Source: Bryum argenteum (lineage: Eukaryota > Streptophyta > Bryopsida > Bryales > Bryaceae). Taken from it: a stretch of 64,000 bases of DNA. A program made the translations under genes and the position numbers. Below are positions 1-12,650 of the stretch, one piece after another. The DNA lies in assembly GCA_037043015.1 (NCBI GenBank), contig CM073321.1:20705001-20769000 (forward strand), given 5' to 3'. Below the pieces are notes generated by a model that saw only the letters and a program-made list of their open reading frames with translations, was not told the origin of the DNA and did no database searches. The stretch's first letter is position 1; each line of letters begins with the position of its first letter.

Positions 1-610
1 CTCAAATCTAAGCTTAGGAGTCTCAAAACACCTACTTTTGCACTCAAGTAAACATTACAATACACACTCCTAAGCTCAAAACACCTCAAACAATGGATTT
101 GAGAGCCCTTAATGCAAAGAAGCACGTTCAATGTGCAAGGAGGACTCAAACAACAAGCATACAATCTTACAAGTGTTTGATTCACCTCCAACACCTCCAA
201 ATTGCTTCTATTGCCTCCAATGCTCCAAACCTCCTTCAAAATGGTTGCAAACACCTTCAAATGACTCCAAGTGCACCTCCAAATCTCCAAGAGACTCCAA
301 GTAGTGCAAATGAGCCTTACATGTGCATACAACACCTCCTTGACCTCTCCAAGCCTCCAAAAGTACTCAAACTCAACCTCACTACAAGAGTAGTGGGCCC
401 ATAACCTATTGAGATTCAATAGAGGGAGAGAGAGAATACAACACACTCAAAGCTTACAAGTAGTAGAGCAAAAAATGCTTGAATGAGATACTCACTCATT
501 CCAAGCACTAACTTATATATTCAAGTGAAGGCACTAGGTGCTACAACAAAGATAAGGTTTGAGTGATCAAGATCACTCTACAAAAGGATAGACCACTAGA
601 GGACCTTCTC

Positions 611-770
611 TTTCTACATACGATAAGGCTCTAGTGGTCCATCCTTCTCTACACACGATAAGGCTCTTGTGGACAAGCCCTCTCCATATAGGATAAGACT
701 CTATTCATCCAACACTCTCCATATACGATAAGACTCTATTCATCCAACCCTCTCCACATACTCTAATCAA
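611..770. repeat. 35-bp tandem repeat, about four copies
   Basis: The core GATAAGRCTCT recurs at 621, 656, 691 and 726 (first base of the preceding C/G), a spacing of exactly 35 bases. Each unit starts with CTCTACATAC-like sequence. The two left units and the two right units form separate subtypes. Confidence 0.85.
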
Positions 771-1358
771 CTCTAGTTACCCTTAGTAACTACGAGCAAT
801 CTAATCTTCAACAACATGCCCAATAAATTTGGATCAAAAATTTGGGCGGCGTAGACGCTATTTCAAATTATTTAGACAACATTCAACTTCATATCGGCGC
901 TAATATTGAAGAAGAATCTATGCTAGGCTAAACTAGGGGAGGCAAAAAGAGGCTATGAAGTAGTTATGGGCTTGATGGATGAATTACATGGCTTAGGCCA
1001 TGTTGTAGTAACTAACAATTTCTTCATTATTTTTAAGTTACTAGTTAATTTATACAATTTGAGCACTAACGGCACAGGAACGGTTAGGGTAATCTAGGAG
1101 GGATTACCTAGCCCTATAATTAATAAGAAGAGATGGGTGAAAGAGCTCCATGGAGCCATGGAGTAGATGATACACTCTACAAGAAACTTATGTGCATTAG
1201 TATGGATAGATAAGAAGCCCATGCTTCTATTATCTTCCCAAACAGAGTCGTTGCCACCAGCTTTGGAGGTGCTACTGACGGTGCCTCGTTACTCGATCCA
1301 TCCTTCTCCCACGTCTCCTATCCATGTTGAGTATACGACGAAAATGAGGAATGTTGGT

Positions 1359-3110
1359 GTGAGCCAAAAAACTACTTAGGAGGTGGCAATTGGTGACAAG
1401 GGGATTACGGAACAAGATTACATGAAGAGAAGAGGAATAGACAAGAGAAGACAAAGAGAAAACAAGAAGCAAAGGAGAGAAGAAGAAGAAAACCGCCGGG
1501 GAGGAAAACTCTTTCAACACCCGCAACTTTTGGAGGTCATTTCTCCCTCCCTATGTATTGGAATTGAGCATGCCATATGGAATTGAAAAGCTATACTGGC
1601 GCTCTATTCACCCTAGAAATCTCAGAATCATACACCCAAAAATCTATGACTCATTGCCAAATTACTGCGGCTGGCTTGTTTACCGTCAGGGGGAAACTCT
1701 TCCAATACCCCCGACTTTGAGAGGCGATATCTCACTCCCTATAACTCCAATTTGAACATGCTTACCACCATTGGAAATCTCTACTAGAGATCTACAATTA
1801 TATCAAATCTTATTGAACTTGGACTAAAATCGAGTGACTGATGGGCATTTGACCGAACGGCCTTGAATGGAGATTGACCAAAAACACTTGAATTCAATGC
1901 AACTTCTAACCTAATAGAAAAGGAGGTCAAGATGAGTCAGAAGGAGGCCTATACCTTCCTTCTCCTATTTATTACATTACAAGAGAAAAAGAGGGAGAAA
2001 CAAGAATTAAGAAGGAGGCGCAAGGCCTTCCTTCTTCTAAAACCTAGACATCACAAGAGAGATCAAGATAAACAAATGATCAATGGGCAACACGGTTATG
2101 AGATAATTGCCTTCCAAGCAGTAGACCTACAAGGCTTACAAGCCTACAAAGAAAGCTCCTGGCAGACGCACCAAAAAGTGAGCCAAAAAACCACCATGGA
2201 GTGACTTTTGGTCAGAAGAGGTTTTAGAAAACGAGATTACATGAAGGAAAGAAGAAGAGACAAGAGGAGAAAAGAAGAGAATGAGGGAGAAAGGAAAGAA
2301 GAAGAAAAGAACCACCGGCCGGATGCCTTGGAAATGACCTCTAGTCTTTTAATCACCATTTTTTCGTCGTAACTCTGTTTGGGGCGTGCCTTAGCATTTT
2401 CGAAAGCTGAACTTCATTTTGCATGCACGCCTAAAATCTCAAAAGAAGGGCTAAAAACCCAAGACTGATTGCCATTTGAGTGTGGCTCTTTTTCGCCACT
2501 GCCGGGGGAGAAATCGTTTTCAACACCCCAACTTTGGGAGCCGATTTCTCCTTCTTTAACAATTGGATGGGAGCATAATATATACCCCTAGAAAGCTCTC
2601 CTAGAGCTCTACCTATCCTAGAAATCTCAAAAGAATTGGACAAAAATTCTGTGACTGATTGTCATTTGAATCCGCTAATTTGTTCACTGCCGGGATGGGA
2701 ACTCTTCCAACACCCCGACTTTGGGGGCCCATTTATCCCTCTCCATAATTCAGAATTAGACATGCCATATACCAATAGAAAGCTACTGAGGAGATCTACC
2801 ATCATCTCAAATCTTGAAGTATTTAGACAAAAACTGAGGTACTGAGGCGGAAGAACGAAGAAGAATTTAATGGAGATTGAGAGAATTGATAGAAGAGGCC
2901 AACGGCGTCTTTTTTCTACCAGTAACTAAGCAATTCAAAAAGAGATCAAGAGAAACAAAATTGAGAGGGAGATCCACCTACCTCCCTAATCCTACTCTTA
3001 TTAAGCATTACAAAAAAAAAGAGGTAGACAAACAAGAGATTGATGAGACAAACAAGATGGAGGAGAAGACCGGCCCATGGCCTTTCTACTCTTACTAGAT
3101 TGAGTGGTCA
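1359..3110. repeat. Nested degenerate tandem repeat (about 188 bp within about 819 bp)
   Basis: The block CAACACCCC(G/A)ACTTTGG followed by a GGAG..ATTTCTCCCTCC-like stretch occurs at about 1515, 1703, 2521 and 2708. Neighbouring copies lie 187-188 bases apart, and the pair is repeated about 818 bases further on. A second marker, GTGAGCCAAAAAACYAC, at 1359 and 2178 gives the same 819-base offset. Purine-rich GAAGAAGAG tracts lie between the copies. It resembles the untranslated spacer of a large retrotransposon, but no coding part or terminal repeat is visible, so its origin is open. Confidence 0.6.
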
Positions 3111-4574
3111 GGATAGTTTGGAAACAAGTTATGAAGTTCAAAATAGGAGCCACCAAAGAGGCGGCTCACCCTAGCCCTAACTAAGGCTCAAGCCCTAACT
3201 ATGCCTCTATCGATGAATGGTGCTCCTCCACGGCGTTCTATCTTGAAGAGCTTTTACAAATGAATGTAACCCACAACTACCACCACGAAGTTAAATGAAC
3301 AAAACCAAGACAATCAAGTCATAAAAACAAACATGAATATTAAAAACTAATTGCGCAAGGCCCATGGTAAAACACTCAATCCTAAATTAAGCAACTAACC
3401 ATATTCTTAATTCGAGGATTCACTAAGGGGGATCTTCCCTCCTCTAGTTTTTCTCCATCATCAATTGGATCTACTAGAGAGGATCTTCCCTCCTCTAGTC
3501 CTTCCATACTAAATCTAACCTAAAGCTTAAATTAGTATCAAACGTCCTATCTAAGGCCTTGCAACAACCATCTTCTAACATGCATATTGTATTCACAACT
3601 TAATTAAATTAAATTTCATCAAATTACGTCATAAAGGCATTGCTTGTTAACATTACATTCACAAAGGTAAAAAATAAACAATAACGAAACAAGAGAGCTA
3701 CTACGAGTTTCCACAGGTGGTGTTTCGGACCAATTACGAGGAGTTTACACTACTCTAACGCAAAGCCACAAATGATGGTACCGCTTATTTATGTTCATAT
3801 TTGATTTGGCAATTACTAACACTTTGATAATTTATAGATGGAAGAGCAAGGTGTTATTTCAAGAATCTCTCTCTAATTTGGAAAATGTCACAGAATTAGT
3901 CCATTCTCTCATTAAAAAGTGGACACTCGAGCGCAAAAGTTTCTTTCTATACTTCTAATTAGGGCATTCACTCTTTCGAAAAGTTACCAAAATTGCGCCA
4001 TCAATGTCGTCAATTCAAGGACAAAAATTGGCGCACAAACTACGTTTGTTGAGATTGTGGCGACAGTTAAAAGCACTTAGAGTGCCATAAAAAAAACCGA
4101 CGTTGGTACAAAACTCCTATGTTATTTCAAATCAAATGAACAAAGTAAATTATCTATGTTGTTACAAATCGTCATTGTCTAGGTCAATAAAGTAAAAACA
4201 TTGTTATACAACAATTTTAGGATTCCAACTGAGAACTTGGAGGTCCTAAGTGAGGACTATTGAGTTTTAGACTATTTGGATTTAAATTATTGTGTATGTC
4301 GACGTTGCAGTATTTTTCTCACGTATTTTGCTTATACACTTAAAGTGTGGAACAGTGCAAGGAAGTATGATTTGGGCTCCAATGACTCTAGGAGCTTCGA
4401 ATCTAGAGCTTCAGGAATATTTGCTTCTACTATTGATGTACATGGGGATGATCCAGTGAGTATGGTTTGGTTCCAAGGAGTTGAGAGACCACAGAGACCG
4501 GAGACTAACGGAGCTTTGCTAGCTCCAAGGACTCGAAGTCCGGTTCGTACGTAGAGCAGGCAAACAAGCTACCA

Positions 4575-4795
4575 ACATGCTTTGAGGCTAAAACATGCTT
4601 TTCATGCTCATGCTCCTGCTTTTTCAAACAGAGCCTCAAAGCCTCAAATCAGAAAAGGCTTTGAGGCTTTTCATGCTTTTGATGCTCATGCCTTTGCTCT
4701 GCTCTCTCATCTGCTCCTCAAAGCCTCAAATCAGAAAAAACTCCTACTTTGAGGCTTAAACATGCTTTTGATGCTCATGCTTGAACTTAGGGTTT
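4575..4795. repeat. Short direct and inverted repeats around TTTGAGGCTT
   Basis: The phrase CTTTGAGGCTTTTCATGC, with variants continuing into TTTTGATGCTCATGC, appears three times. Between the copies lies its reverse complement, AGCCTCAAAGCCTCAAATC, twice, so the segment can fold as a cruciform or hairpin. No gene is seen in it. Confidence 0.65.
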
Positions 4796-5689
4796 CAGTA
4801 ATTGAGCTGACAAGTCTTTAAAAAGTTTTCGTTTTTTTGTATTTTTTTATTTGATGTGAGGTTTTCTTTTGGAGTTCTTCCTTTTCACATGCTTCCTCAG
4901 ACATGCTGACCCATGTGTGGGCGGTAGGAAATAGCACTCTTGAAATTAGGAAAAAAACAACGACTTTAGATTGGAAGGTGCCGATGAGAGCAATAGAGTT
5001 TTTTTTGGAGGTTCGTGTTTGGAATATTGTTCTAAACTCGATGCTCCTTCCAACAAAAGTTGAAATTTTTGTAAGGAGGGCCTCAAACAATCTGCTTTCT
5101 AAAGTTGGAAAGTAGCAACTATCCCAAAAAATTCAGCCACCATTTTCGTGACTTTTTCATAGGTCTCTCTCATCCCTTTCATCACCAAGCTCCAAAAATA
5201 AGCATACTTGTACTACATCACACTGTCTACAAGATCCTAAAATTGGATTTCCAACCAAGTACTTTCAGTCAATTCTACAAGCTGTCAAAAATAATGACCT
5301 TTTTGACTATTTTCTTGCAGTATCACCCCACAAACGTTTAGGAATTAAGGATGTTATTAAATTGTTGTTAAGGAATAATTACCCCACCACATATTTCTTC
5401 ATGGTTGTTTAGGAATATATGTCTTTTTGACCAAATATTATTGAAGTGCCATTCAAAAACAACTATGGTATGTGAGCCTATCACTGAGAAAAACCCCATA
5501 GTTGCGCAGCATGCACCTATGTCTGCGCATTCTTGGATTCCCCACCGTTGGATCTAGCGGTTCTTGTATCGCCGCCACATCTTTGCGCTTTTTGCCTTCT
5601 TTCACTTTTCACGATGAGTTGTGTGAAGCGGAAGCGTTGAGTTGCGAGTGTAGAGTGTGTGAAAGAGAGAGCGCGATGGTTGAGTTTAG

Positions 5690-5820
5690 CGATGGTAGAG
5701 TGTGTGTGCGTGAGAGAGAGCGATGGTAGAGTGTGTGTGCGTGAGAGAGAGCGATGGTAGAGTGTGTGTGCGTGAGAGAGAGAGAGCGAGCGATGGTAGA
5801 GTGTGTGTGAGAGAAGAGTG
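5690..5820. repeat. 31-bp GATGGTAGAGTGTGTG minisatellite
   Basis: Units beginning CGATGGTAGAGTGTGTGTG start at 5690, 5721, 5752 and 5791, each ending in a (GA)n run; the last interval is 39 bases because the GA run is longer. Open frames over this stretch on either strand follow from the repeat. Confidence 0.85.
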
Positions 5821-5986
5821 GTGAAGTGAGAATGAGAGGTTCTCTTTTGGTGTTTTGTGTTTGACTCAATGTGATTGTTGTTGCTTCTGAACAGGAATTG
5901 TATTACGAATGTAATGTTTGAGATTACTCCATATAAACCCTAGGATTTTTGTCGCAAAAACGAGCTCGACCATTTGATATTTGTAG

Positions 5987-6612
5987 ATACAGCTGCACTC
6001 AAAGCGTTGTTGCGTCTTCTAAGATTGGCACAGGTACATTACATGCAGTTTTGTGAGATGCTTGTCAGATTACTCACTTCTCATGCTTGTACTTATATGT
6101 TCTTTGCTTGTTCACAGCCTCTTCGAAAGGGTCGTCTTCAACAATTGCTTCTAAAATTGTGTGCACATAGTGTGACGCACTTGACCCTAAAAGCACAGGG
6201 TATATCAACAGGGGCATATGTGCCAATGGTGCCCAATCTTAGCCCTTATACGGTTGTGAGTGGAATGTTGTCTTTTCATGATTGCAATGTCAAATGATAA
6301 TTTCTTCTACTACCACGTTCCAAGGATTACCTCTCTTTGTTTTTTTTGCTACAGCCAGATGAGATCCTTTGCGATGAACATAGATCCAAATGTAGCCAAA
6401 TCTGGACAAGAATGTATCATTAGTAAATCCTTAAATATGTTTCATCATGACTTTGAAGTAATGTCTCATTCGATTTTGATTGATTTTATGCAGGAATCCC
6501 TGACTCCTTTGGTATCAAGGCGGATGCTGGAGATATGACTTACCTAACTCCCAACCATTCTTCAGTAGCAAATCTGCTTTTGTATTTGGAACCACAAGTG
6601 AATACAAAAGTA
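5987..6612 (+). pseudogene. UPL1/UPL2-like HECT ubiquitin ligase fragment
   Basis: Three exon-like pieces match the helical region ahead of the HECT domain of plant UPL1/UPL2 E3 ligases, as I recall it. Piece 1 (5987-6033) reads TAALKALLRLLRLAQ and ends at a GTACAT donor. Piece 2 begins at 6118 after TTCACAG and reads PLRKGRLQQLLLKLCAH. Piece 3 begins near 6494 after TTTATGCAG and holds PLVSRRMLEI, then in a shifted frame TYLTPNHSSVANLLLYLE. A four-base insertion (GACT) seems to lie ahead of PLVS, and a second shift follows LEI. The HECT catalytic domain is absent. UPL1/2 proteins run to thousands of residues, so this is a small broken relic. The chromovirus starts about 390 bases downstream and may have separated it from other parts. 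Confidence 0.6.
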
Positions 6613-7002
6613 TACAGGATACTCTAGTAGGTAGATGTGTCTTCCAAGTACAATATATGTTGTTCAGTGTAGTCGTTGTGTTGCTCATTTCATGACTTCA
6701 GTTACAAGTGACATGTTTTAAAATGTAGATGGTACACAATTGTTTTGAAAGATTAGCACCATGAACGATACATACTAATATATTTGTGAGCAGATCCATA
6801 GGATGACAGAGATATATCACACTAAAAGTTGCAGCGAGGGCTCGGGGGAGAAGAAGTTTGAACGATTTAATTCAAACCAATCATGAACGTTGTTTATGAA
6901 TGTGCGGTTCATGTGGTGGTAATTGAGATGTTCTTATTTTTCTTGCACTTCCTTATCTTGTTGAGTTCCACCTCAAGCTGGATTTTTTGATAGGCTTTCT
7001 GT

Positions 7003-7285
7003 TGTCATGGGCCAAGGCCTCGTTGATAAGCTCGGAAGTCCACTCGCTATTAATTTTATAAATAGAACTTCGGCAGTAGAACTAAAGTATAGCCTCAGCA
7101 GTAGAGCTAAAGTATAGCCTCGGCAGTAGAGCTAAAGTATAGCCTCGGCAGTAGAGCTAAAGTATAGCCTCGGCAGTTGAGCCAAGAGATTAGTATATAA
7201 GGGACTCTTATTCATTGTAAACCTAAGTCTTGGATCAATATATTTCTTTTGTAGTTTTTGCTTGTTTTGACAGCTAGACTCTTAC
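7003..7285 (+). repeat. 5' LTR of the chromovirus
   Basis: It runs TGTCATGGGCC...CTCTTACA, has TG/CA ends, and is 283 bases long. It carries four 25-base units (CGGCAGTAGAGCTAAAGTAT then AGCCT) at 7071-7170, against two in the other LTR. A TATA-like GTATATAAGGG lies at about 7192-7203, suitably placed for the element's promoter. Confidence 0.9.
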
Positions 7286-10200
7286 ATAATCCAAGACTTC
7301 TCTTGATTTTCTGAAGGGCTTCATCCTCCCTTGTTTTTTCAAACGACAAAAGTAGGACATTGATTAGATTGAGGAACTTATCCACCCTCGTGGTAGTGAT
7401 TGAAGATAGCCACGAAACGGGACGCATTTGAAGGCTTTGCGAAGCCTCAAGAGTTGATTGAGAGGTGTTGCTTTTTGAGATGGAGAACGCCCGATGATCG
7501 ATGATGAGATCTTGGAGCAGCGGCAGCAGCGCAGGAGAAAATACGGCGGAAGACTATCAACAGAGATCGTAAGGTTGCGCACACAACTTCAAGCTTCTCG
7601 CCAGTCGAGAAGTTGGCTATCGAGCGATTGGTTGCACAACAATCGCGCAGTGGCTCCAAAGGGCCGGACGATTCACGAGTTTAGGAGGTCCGTCTTCATC
7701 GCAGATGATGCCGCAATCGATCAAAGAACAAATATAGAGGAATCTGCCGTCGCATTGCGCAAGCGATTGCCGATATTTCAAAGTTTGACGGAGTCGCAAG
7801 GGCTACCCGATATGGAAGGTCGAAGCGATAACAAGCTTCAATTGATGGAGTCATCTTTGGTACACCTCAAGATCAAGCCGCATACTTGTTTTCGAGGATG
7901 GACGCGAAGGCGCGGATGATGGTAGTATGTTTCTACCAAAATCAACGTGGTTGCAATGCGGCGACTTTTATTCAACATCTTGACAAATTTTTACATCGAC
8001 CCGAATGCAAAGGCAAATGCTGGCATTGAATTGGCTTCAAGCAATGAAGCATGGTAGGGAGTCATTCGCAACATTCTTGCCCAAGTTTGAGAAGGAGCTT
8101 GGTAAGAGTCAACTTACCATGGTTCCGGATATGGTGAAGATAGGATATCTTCGCGGTGCTCTCAACTCAGAGATGTAACGCGATGATTGGACCCATGATG
8201 TACATCGATTATGGTATGTTTGTCCAAGCTTTGTTGGCGGTCGGTATCATCAACTTGATTGCTTGCAATATCGGAAAGGGTCGTGCAGCTCCGATCGCGA
8301 CATCAAATCGCGTATGGCCAGATGGAGATGAGATGGATTGGATGCCTTCAGTCCAAATAAGCAAGCTTCGGAGACGTCTGACTTTGGAGGAACAACAACG
8401 GTGTCGCCAAGAGGGACGCTGTTTTTTATGTTTGAAGCGAGGCCACCGTGCAAATGACTGTTCATCCAAGCAAGGTGAAGGCAATGAGAAGAAGAAGAAA
8501 GAGAGCGCGGACAAAACTTCGATAGTGCGCGCGATGAAAATAAGAGCAATGTCAAGATAGAGGAGGTCAAAGAGATGGAGAGTTGTGACTACGATGTAGA
8601 GTCGGAAAACGAGCGACTTCCGCATAAGACTCAGTCGGAGGCGTGGAGGCAGGTTGTCAAAGTTGAAGAATCTAGGAGACAGCTTAGACACGGGTGGTAT
8701 GTATGTTGATGTTTTAATAAACTCAATTATATCTACTCGTGCTTTGTGTGATTCTGGATGCCAATGCTTTGCAACTGTGTCTGAGCAATTTGTTCGACGG
8801 AGAGGGTTGGATGCGTCATCTATTCAACCTAGATCTTTGGAGCAAGTTACGACAATGAAGAAGCGGCCTATGATTTGCCAAATTGCAAATTTTATGGCCG
8901 ATATTGATGGTATGGAGGAGAAGATTGTTGCCTATGTTATTCCAGGACAAATAGATGATATAATCTTGAGAAAAGGTTGGATGGAGCGACATGATGCAAG
9001 TGTTCGACCTGCTAAAGAAGAGGTTTGCATTCGAAAACCTTTCAAGATGATTGTGAAGACTCGACCGATTACGTTGGAGCCAATGCAAGAGATACGTGCA
9101 TCAGTGATTCAAACTTTGCAGAGAAGCGGTGAACCAGTAGAGGTTTTTAGTGCCACTTGGTTGACATCCGAAGGCACTACAAATGAAGGTGTATAGGGAC
9201 CCGCACAACATGCTCCCCGATCGCTCATGCGATTATTGACGCTTTTAATCGACAAGATGCAAAGTCGTTGCCCCCGCATAGGAAAGGGGTTGATCACGAG
9301 ATCAATCTTATTGAAGGAAGACTAATGATGACATCCCCGCCATGCCAGCCGTCGGATGTCCAAGGATCAATTATTAGTTTTGCGCAAGACCCTTACGGAA
9401 TTGTTGGATAATGGATTTATTCGCGTAAGTAATTCACTCCGCAGCAGCTCCGGTCATATTTGTGAAGAAACCTGGCGGAGGATTGCGATTACGTTGACTA
9501 TCGGCGATTGAACGAGATGAGTCGGAAGGACACTATCCGATTCCACGCATTGATGAGACGTTAAGATCCATTCTTTGCAGACCAAATATATCTCCAAGTT
9601 GATGTAATCTCTGCGTTTATCGGATACGTGTGAAAGAAGGTGACGAGTGGAAGACGGCGTTCAAAACACGCTTTGGCTTATATGAGTGGTTGGTCACACC
9701 GTTTGGGTGACGGGCGCACGCTGCAAACTTTTCAAATGATATATCAATTGGATACTTCGCGACGAATTGGATATATCTTTGCTCCGCATATATTGATGAC
9801 GTGGTGATCTATAGTGATACTCAAAAAGAACATCGTGATGCGCTTCTCGGGATCATCCGTAAGCTTGCTAACGCAGGCTTCAACTTAATTTTGATAAGAG
9901 CGAGTTTGAAGCGGGCACTATTAAGTATCTTGGATATTTGGTGAAGACCGGTTGGGGTTTGCGGTGATCCAAAGAAAAACTGAGGCAATTCGTCAATGGG
10001 AGCCGCCAACAAAAGTGAAAGGAGTTCGTGGATTTTTAGGTTTTACGCAATTATTATCGACAATTCATAGATGGATATTCTAACATTGCGTAACCTCTTA
10101 CTCGACTAACGCGGAAAGATCAACCTTTCCATTGGACATCGAAATGTCAACATGCCTTTGATCGATTGAAGGAGGCATTAATTCATGCGCCGGTGCTCGT

Positions 10201-12346
10201 TAAATGGACTCAGATTTGGAAACAACCATTGAATGTGATTCCTCCGGTTATCTTTGTTGGTGGCACCTTAATGCAAAAGGTGGACGGACTTTGGCATGCG
10301 GTTGCTTATTTCTCAAAGAAACACAGCCCAGCGGAGTCCAATTATCCGATTCATGACAAGGAAATGCTAGCAGTTGTACATTGCATCCGCGAGTGGCGTA
10401 CATTACTTGTTGGCCAACATTTTGAAGTGAGTTCAGATCATCGCAATTTGGCTTATTTTCAGAAGAAGCAACATTTGAGCGAGAGGCAAATGCGTTGGGC
10501 CTACGAGTTGAATGATTTTGACTTTGAGATCGTGCACAAGCCTGGCAAGGATCAAGTTCAATCGGATGCACTTTCTCGTCGGGAACAGGGTCTTCCCCAA
10601 CACGCAGATGATGATCGAATCATGAATCGATATCATCAGCTTTTGGACGGAGATGATGGCGCTTTGAAGGTTGTCGCTAAATCCGCATAGATCACAGATG
10701 GTGATGCGATTCGAGAAAGAGGCTCCTCGCTTTCACGGAGTCGATAATGACCCCGTCCCCATATGTCCATTTATTGACGCAGAGATGATTGCATTATGGG
10801 ATGTTGCCCCGCAAACAAATCATCGTCATTGGAAGATGCGAAAGCGGTTATGGATGGTGAGCGCCGACTACCTAAAGAATGGGGCTTACCTATCACGATT
10901 AGTGAGTGTTACGTAGATTCGGTCATCGATTGCGTTGGCGTGGACGAATATGGATTCCGCGCACGAACCTCTTCGGACGCGTTTGATCCAATCTACTCAT
11001 GATTCACCACTAGCGGGACATCCAGGTCGTGAGGGTACGCGTGACTTGATAGCACGTGAATATACGTGGCACAGGTTGACACAAGATGTTCGGAGATTTG
11101 TGCGGAATCGCAACGTGTGTGGAAAATCGAAGATTTGGCGGGAGCGAGAAGCGAGGTTGCTAAAACCTTTGCCAATTCCGCACGGATTTGGTGAGCTCTC
11201 CATTGATTTTATTACCGGATTGGCACCAAGCAGCGACTGTACAAATATCATGGTTGTGACAGACCGTTTGTCCAAATCTATCATTGCTGTGCCTATGAAG
11301 ACAATTCGTGCACTTGATGTGGCTCACAAACTTTTCGAGCAAGTTTTTCAGCATTACGGATTGCCTGCAGCAATTGTGTCGGATCGTGGTAGTCAATTTG
11401 TTAGTCTGCTTTAGACAGAAGTATGCAGATTGATGAAGATTACGCGTCGGTTGTCGACAGCTTTCCATCCGGAGACAGATGGTGCAACAGAGAGGGCGAA
11501 TCAAGAGCTTGAAACATATCTTCGTATTTTCACGACATTTGAGCAAGAAGATTGGGCTTTTCAGTTGCCGATCGCGATGATGGCGTTGAATAATCGTATG
11601 TCGCAGTCTATAGGTATGTCTGCATTTTTTATGACTCATGGTTATCATCATTCGGTCATGAATATTACTATACCCGAGGAGGCAGGTTCTTCGTTGTCAA
11701 CGGCGGAAAAAGGACGCAAGCTTGTTGAGCACTGGCGTAATTCAAGTGAACTGGCAACAACGGCAATGGCCATTGCGCAAGAGACTCAAGAACGTCAGTC
11801 AAATACACGACGCTCGGTGGCCGAGGATTTTCGTCCGGGTGATCGTGTGTGGTTGAAGTTGAAGAACATCAACACGTCCCGGCCAATCAAGAAGCTTGAT
11901 TGGATTGCTCTTCCTTATCGTGTATTGGAGTGCGTGAGTACACATGCGGTTCGTTTGAATACACCGTCGGTATTCATCCTGCTTTTCGTGTGAGTTTAGT
12001 GAAGAAGGCGGTGAGGATCCGTTGCCTTCCCAACTACCTCATGATAATGAGCCCGGTGTTGTTTTGAGCAATCCCGCTTTGAGGCATTCACTAGCGAGGA
12101 CGAGTATCTTTGTTGAAAAGAGTGTTGCAACATCGACGTCGTGGCGCGGTTGGCAACTACTTGTAAAGTGGACAGGATGGCCGGAGCCTACTTGGGAACC
12201 TGTTTGCCAATTACAAAATGTCATGGCCTTAGACGATTTACGAGCGCTTGTTGCGCGCGTCTGCATCTTGATATTCCTTGGGCACATTCTCTTGTATGAC
12301 ACTTGTTAATTCATCAAAGACAGAGGAGGAGGAGGAGGAGGGCATT

Positions 12347-12581
12347 TGTCATGGGCCAAGGCCTCGTTGATAAGCTCGGATGTCCACTCGCTATTAATTT
12401 TATAAATAGAACTTCGGCAAAAGAAAAAAAGTATAGCCTCGGCAAGAGAGCTAAAAGTATAGCCTCGGCGGTTGAGCCAAGAGATTAGTATATAAGGGAC
12501 TCTTATTCATTGTAAACCTAAGTCTTGGATCAATATATTTCTTTTGTAGTTTTTGCTTGTTTTGACAGCTAGACTCTTACA
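12347..12581 (+). repeat. 3' LTR of the chromovirus
   Basis: It is 235 bases long and near-identical to the left LTR except for fewer internal 25-base units, which accounts for the 48-base length difference. It ends in CTCTTACA and is followed by TCTAT. Confidence 0.9.
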
Positions 12582-12650
12582 TCTATCTATGCATTCTTTC
12601 GGTGTAACTCATTGCTCACGTTCAAAATTGGAAATTTTCTAGAGTTTGCA

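Larger units (their letters stand above)
1..5986. other. Gene-poor repeat region
   Basis: I see no convincing gene here. The first 500 bases are rich in CAACACCTCCAA-type low-complexity sequence, and the open frames there are by-products of it. Separate tandem repeats lie at 611-770, 1359-3110, 4575-4795 and 5690-5820 and are listed on their own. The remaining stretches (about 780-1350, 3110-4570 and 4800-5690) show no motif, terminal repeat or coding pattern that I recognise. A pair of short GATCTTCCCTCCTCTAG copies sits near 3430-3510. Confidence 0.6.
7003..12581 (+). mobile_element. Ty3/gypsy chromovirus, broken
   Basis: An LTR retrotransposon fossil bounded by direct repeats at 7003-7285 and 12347-12581. 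Flanking pentamers TCTGT and TCTAT look like a 5-bp target duplication with one difference. Parts in order: gag with a CCHC knuckle (near 8430-8490), protease with a DSG motif (near 8750), reverse transcriptase with a YIDD box (near 9790), RNase H (about 10300-10600), integrase (about 10990-11900) and a C-terminal chromodomain (about 12110-12260, WQLLVKWTGWPEPTWEP). A purine tract AGGAGGAGGAGGAGGG precedes the right LTR. I saw no clear tRNA-Met primer site. The interior is heavily broken (roughly a dozen interruptions), while the LTRs differ at only about two positions outside their tandem repeats, so insertion looks recent. Confidence 0.92.

Noticed and set aside
5609-5869. Ser/His-rich minus-strand frame
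   Set aside because: By-product of the GAGAGA/GTGTGT minisatellite.
8209-8691. 160-codon minus-strand frame
   Set aside because: Antisense shadow of the chromovirus gag and protease region.
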